From Helochares maculicollis (lineage: Eukaryota > Arthropoda > Insecta > Coleoptera > Hydrophilidae): DNA of 64,000 nucleotides. This document shows positions 63,761 to 64,000 of this stretch, one piece after another. The stretch spans positions 1 through 64,000 of the forward strand of contig JAWQRO010000025.1 in NCBI GenBank assembly GCA_033557835.1, given 5' to 3'. The notes under the pieces are model-generated. The model did no database searches. It saw nothing but the letters and a program-made list of their open reading frames with translations, and was not told the DNA's origin. The position numbers and the translations under genes are program-made. The first letter of the stretch is position 1; every line of letters starts with the position of its first letter.

Positions 63761-64000
63761 AAATAAGACAAATTGAAAACTAATTTGCTATTCAATTACT
63801 TAAAGTAAATATTCAATAAAACTCGAACGGAAATCTATGCATAAGGGAAGTTCCAGATAAAAAAAGATTATTTTTTGTATCTGGTTTTAAAGTTAAGTGG
63901 AAAAACAATTGGCGGATTTTAAAGTCTATAATAAACTTGGCGGAAGTAGCTATTAAATTTTTTTTAAATTAAGCTCGACTTAATTGCAGTTGAAAAAGTC
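63761..64000. other. AT-rich window end
   Basis: Nothing was recognised. Confidence 0.5.

Overview
The window is a eukaryotic, AT-rich, gene-poor stretch, most likely intergenic or deep intronic DNA from an arthropod, probably an insect. No open frame reads as an intact gene. None exceeds about 126 codons, and none of the longer ones carries a domain I recognise in its own frame. I see no tRNA, rRNA, CRISPR array, bacterial-type operon or convincing exon. The insect assignment is an inference from the base composition and from the kinds of dead transposons present (mariner, an RTE-like LINE, a probable Ty3/gypsy integrase). No single sequence proves it.

Two kinds of content stand out from the AT-rich background. 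The first is transposon debris. An RTE-like LINE relic lies on the plus strand at about 9.77-10.92 kb (endonuclease and RT fingers, weak) and 12.84-13.86 kb (RT palm to C-terminus, clear). A probable gypsy-type integrase relic lies on the minus strand at 22.5-23.3 kb. A mariner 3' end lies at 54.19-54.58 kb. A pair of mariners, apparently one inside the other, lies at 61.47-63.28 kb. There is also a two-copy dispersed repeat (4.61 and 7.54 kb) and a possible hAT remnant at 7.12 kb.

The second is a series of GC-richer islands, each a few hundred bases long and non-coding. They lie at about 3.7-4.1, 8.6-9.1, 12.0-12.55, 19.8-20.6, 25.6-27.1, 34.6-34.8, 38.0-38.5, 41.8-43.4, 47.5-47.9, 48.7-49.1, 50.4-50.6, 52.1-53.0, 55.0-55.9, 58.5-58.9, 59.1-59.9 and 63.5-63.7 kb. 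They look like conserved non-coding or regulatory elements of a developmental-type locus, though comparative data would be needed to show that. The strongest observation is that two islands, 25.94-26.60 kb and 41.93-43.06 kb, are paralogous to each other. They share the same orientation and the same order of many short, nearly identical blocks separated by diverged, indel-rich spacers. That is what a duplicated cis-regulatory element kept under constraint looks like. A second regulatory-looking item is a trio of TTAATCT homeodomain-type sites at 20,351-20,401, spaced exactly 22 bp apart.

The remaining sequence (1-3.7, 13.9-19.8, 27.1-34.5, 34.8-38.0, 38.5-41.8, 43.4-47.3 and 55.9-58.5 kb and smaller gaps) is AT-rich DNA in which I see only small tandem repeats and short hairpins.
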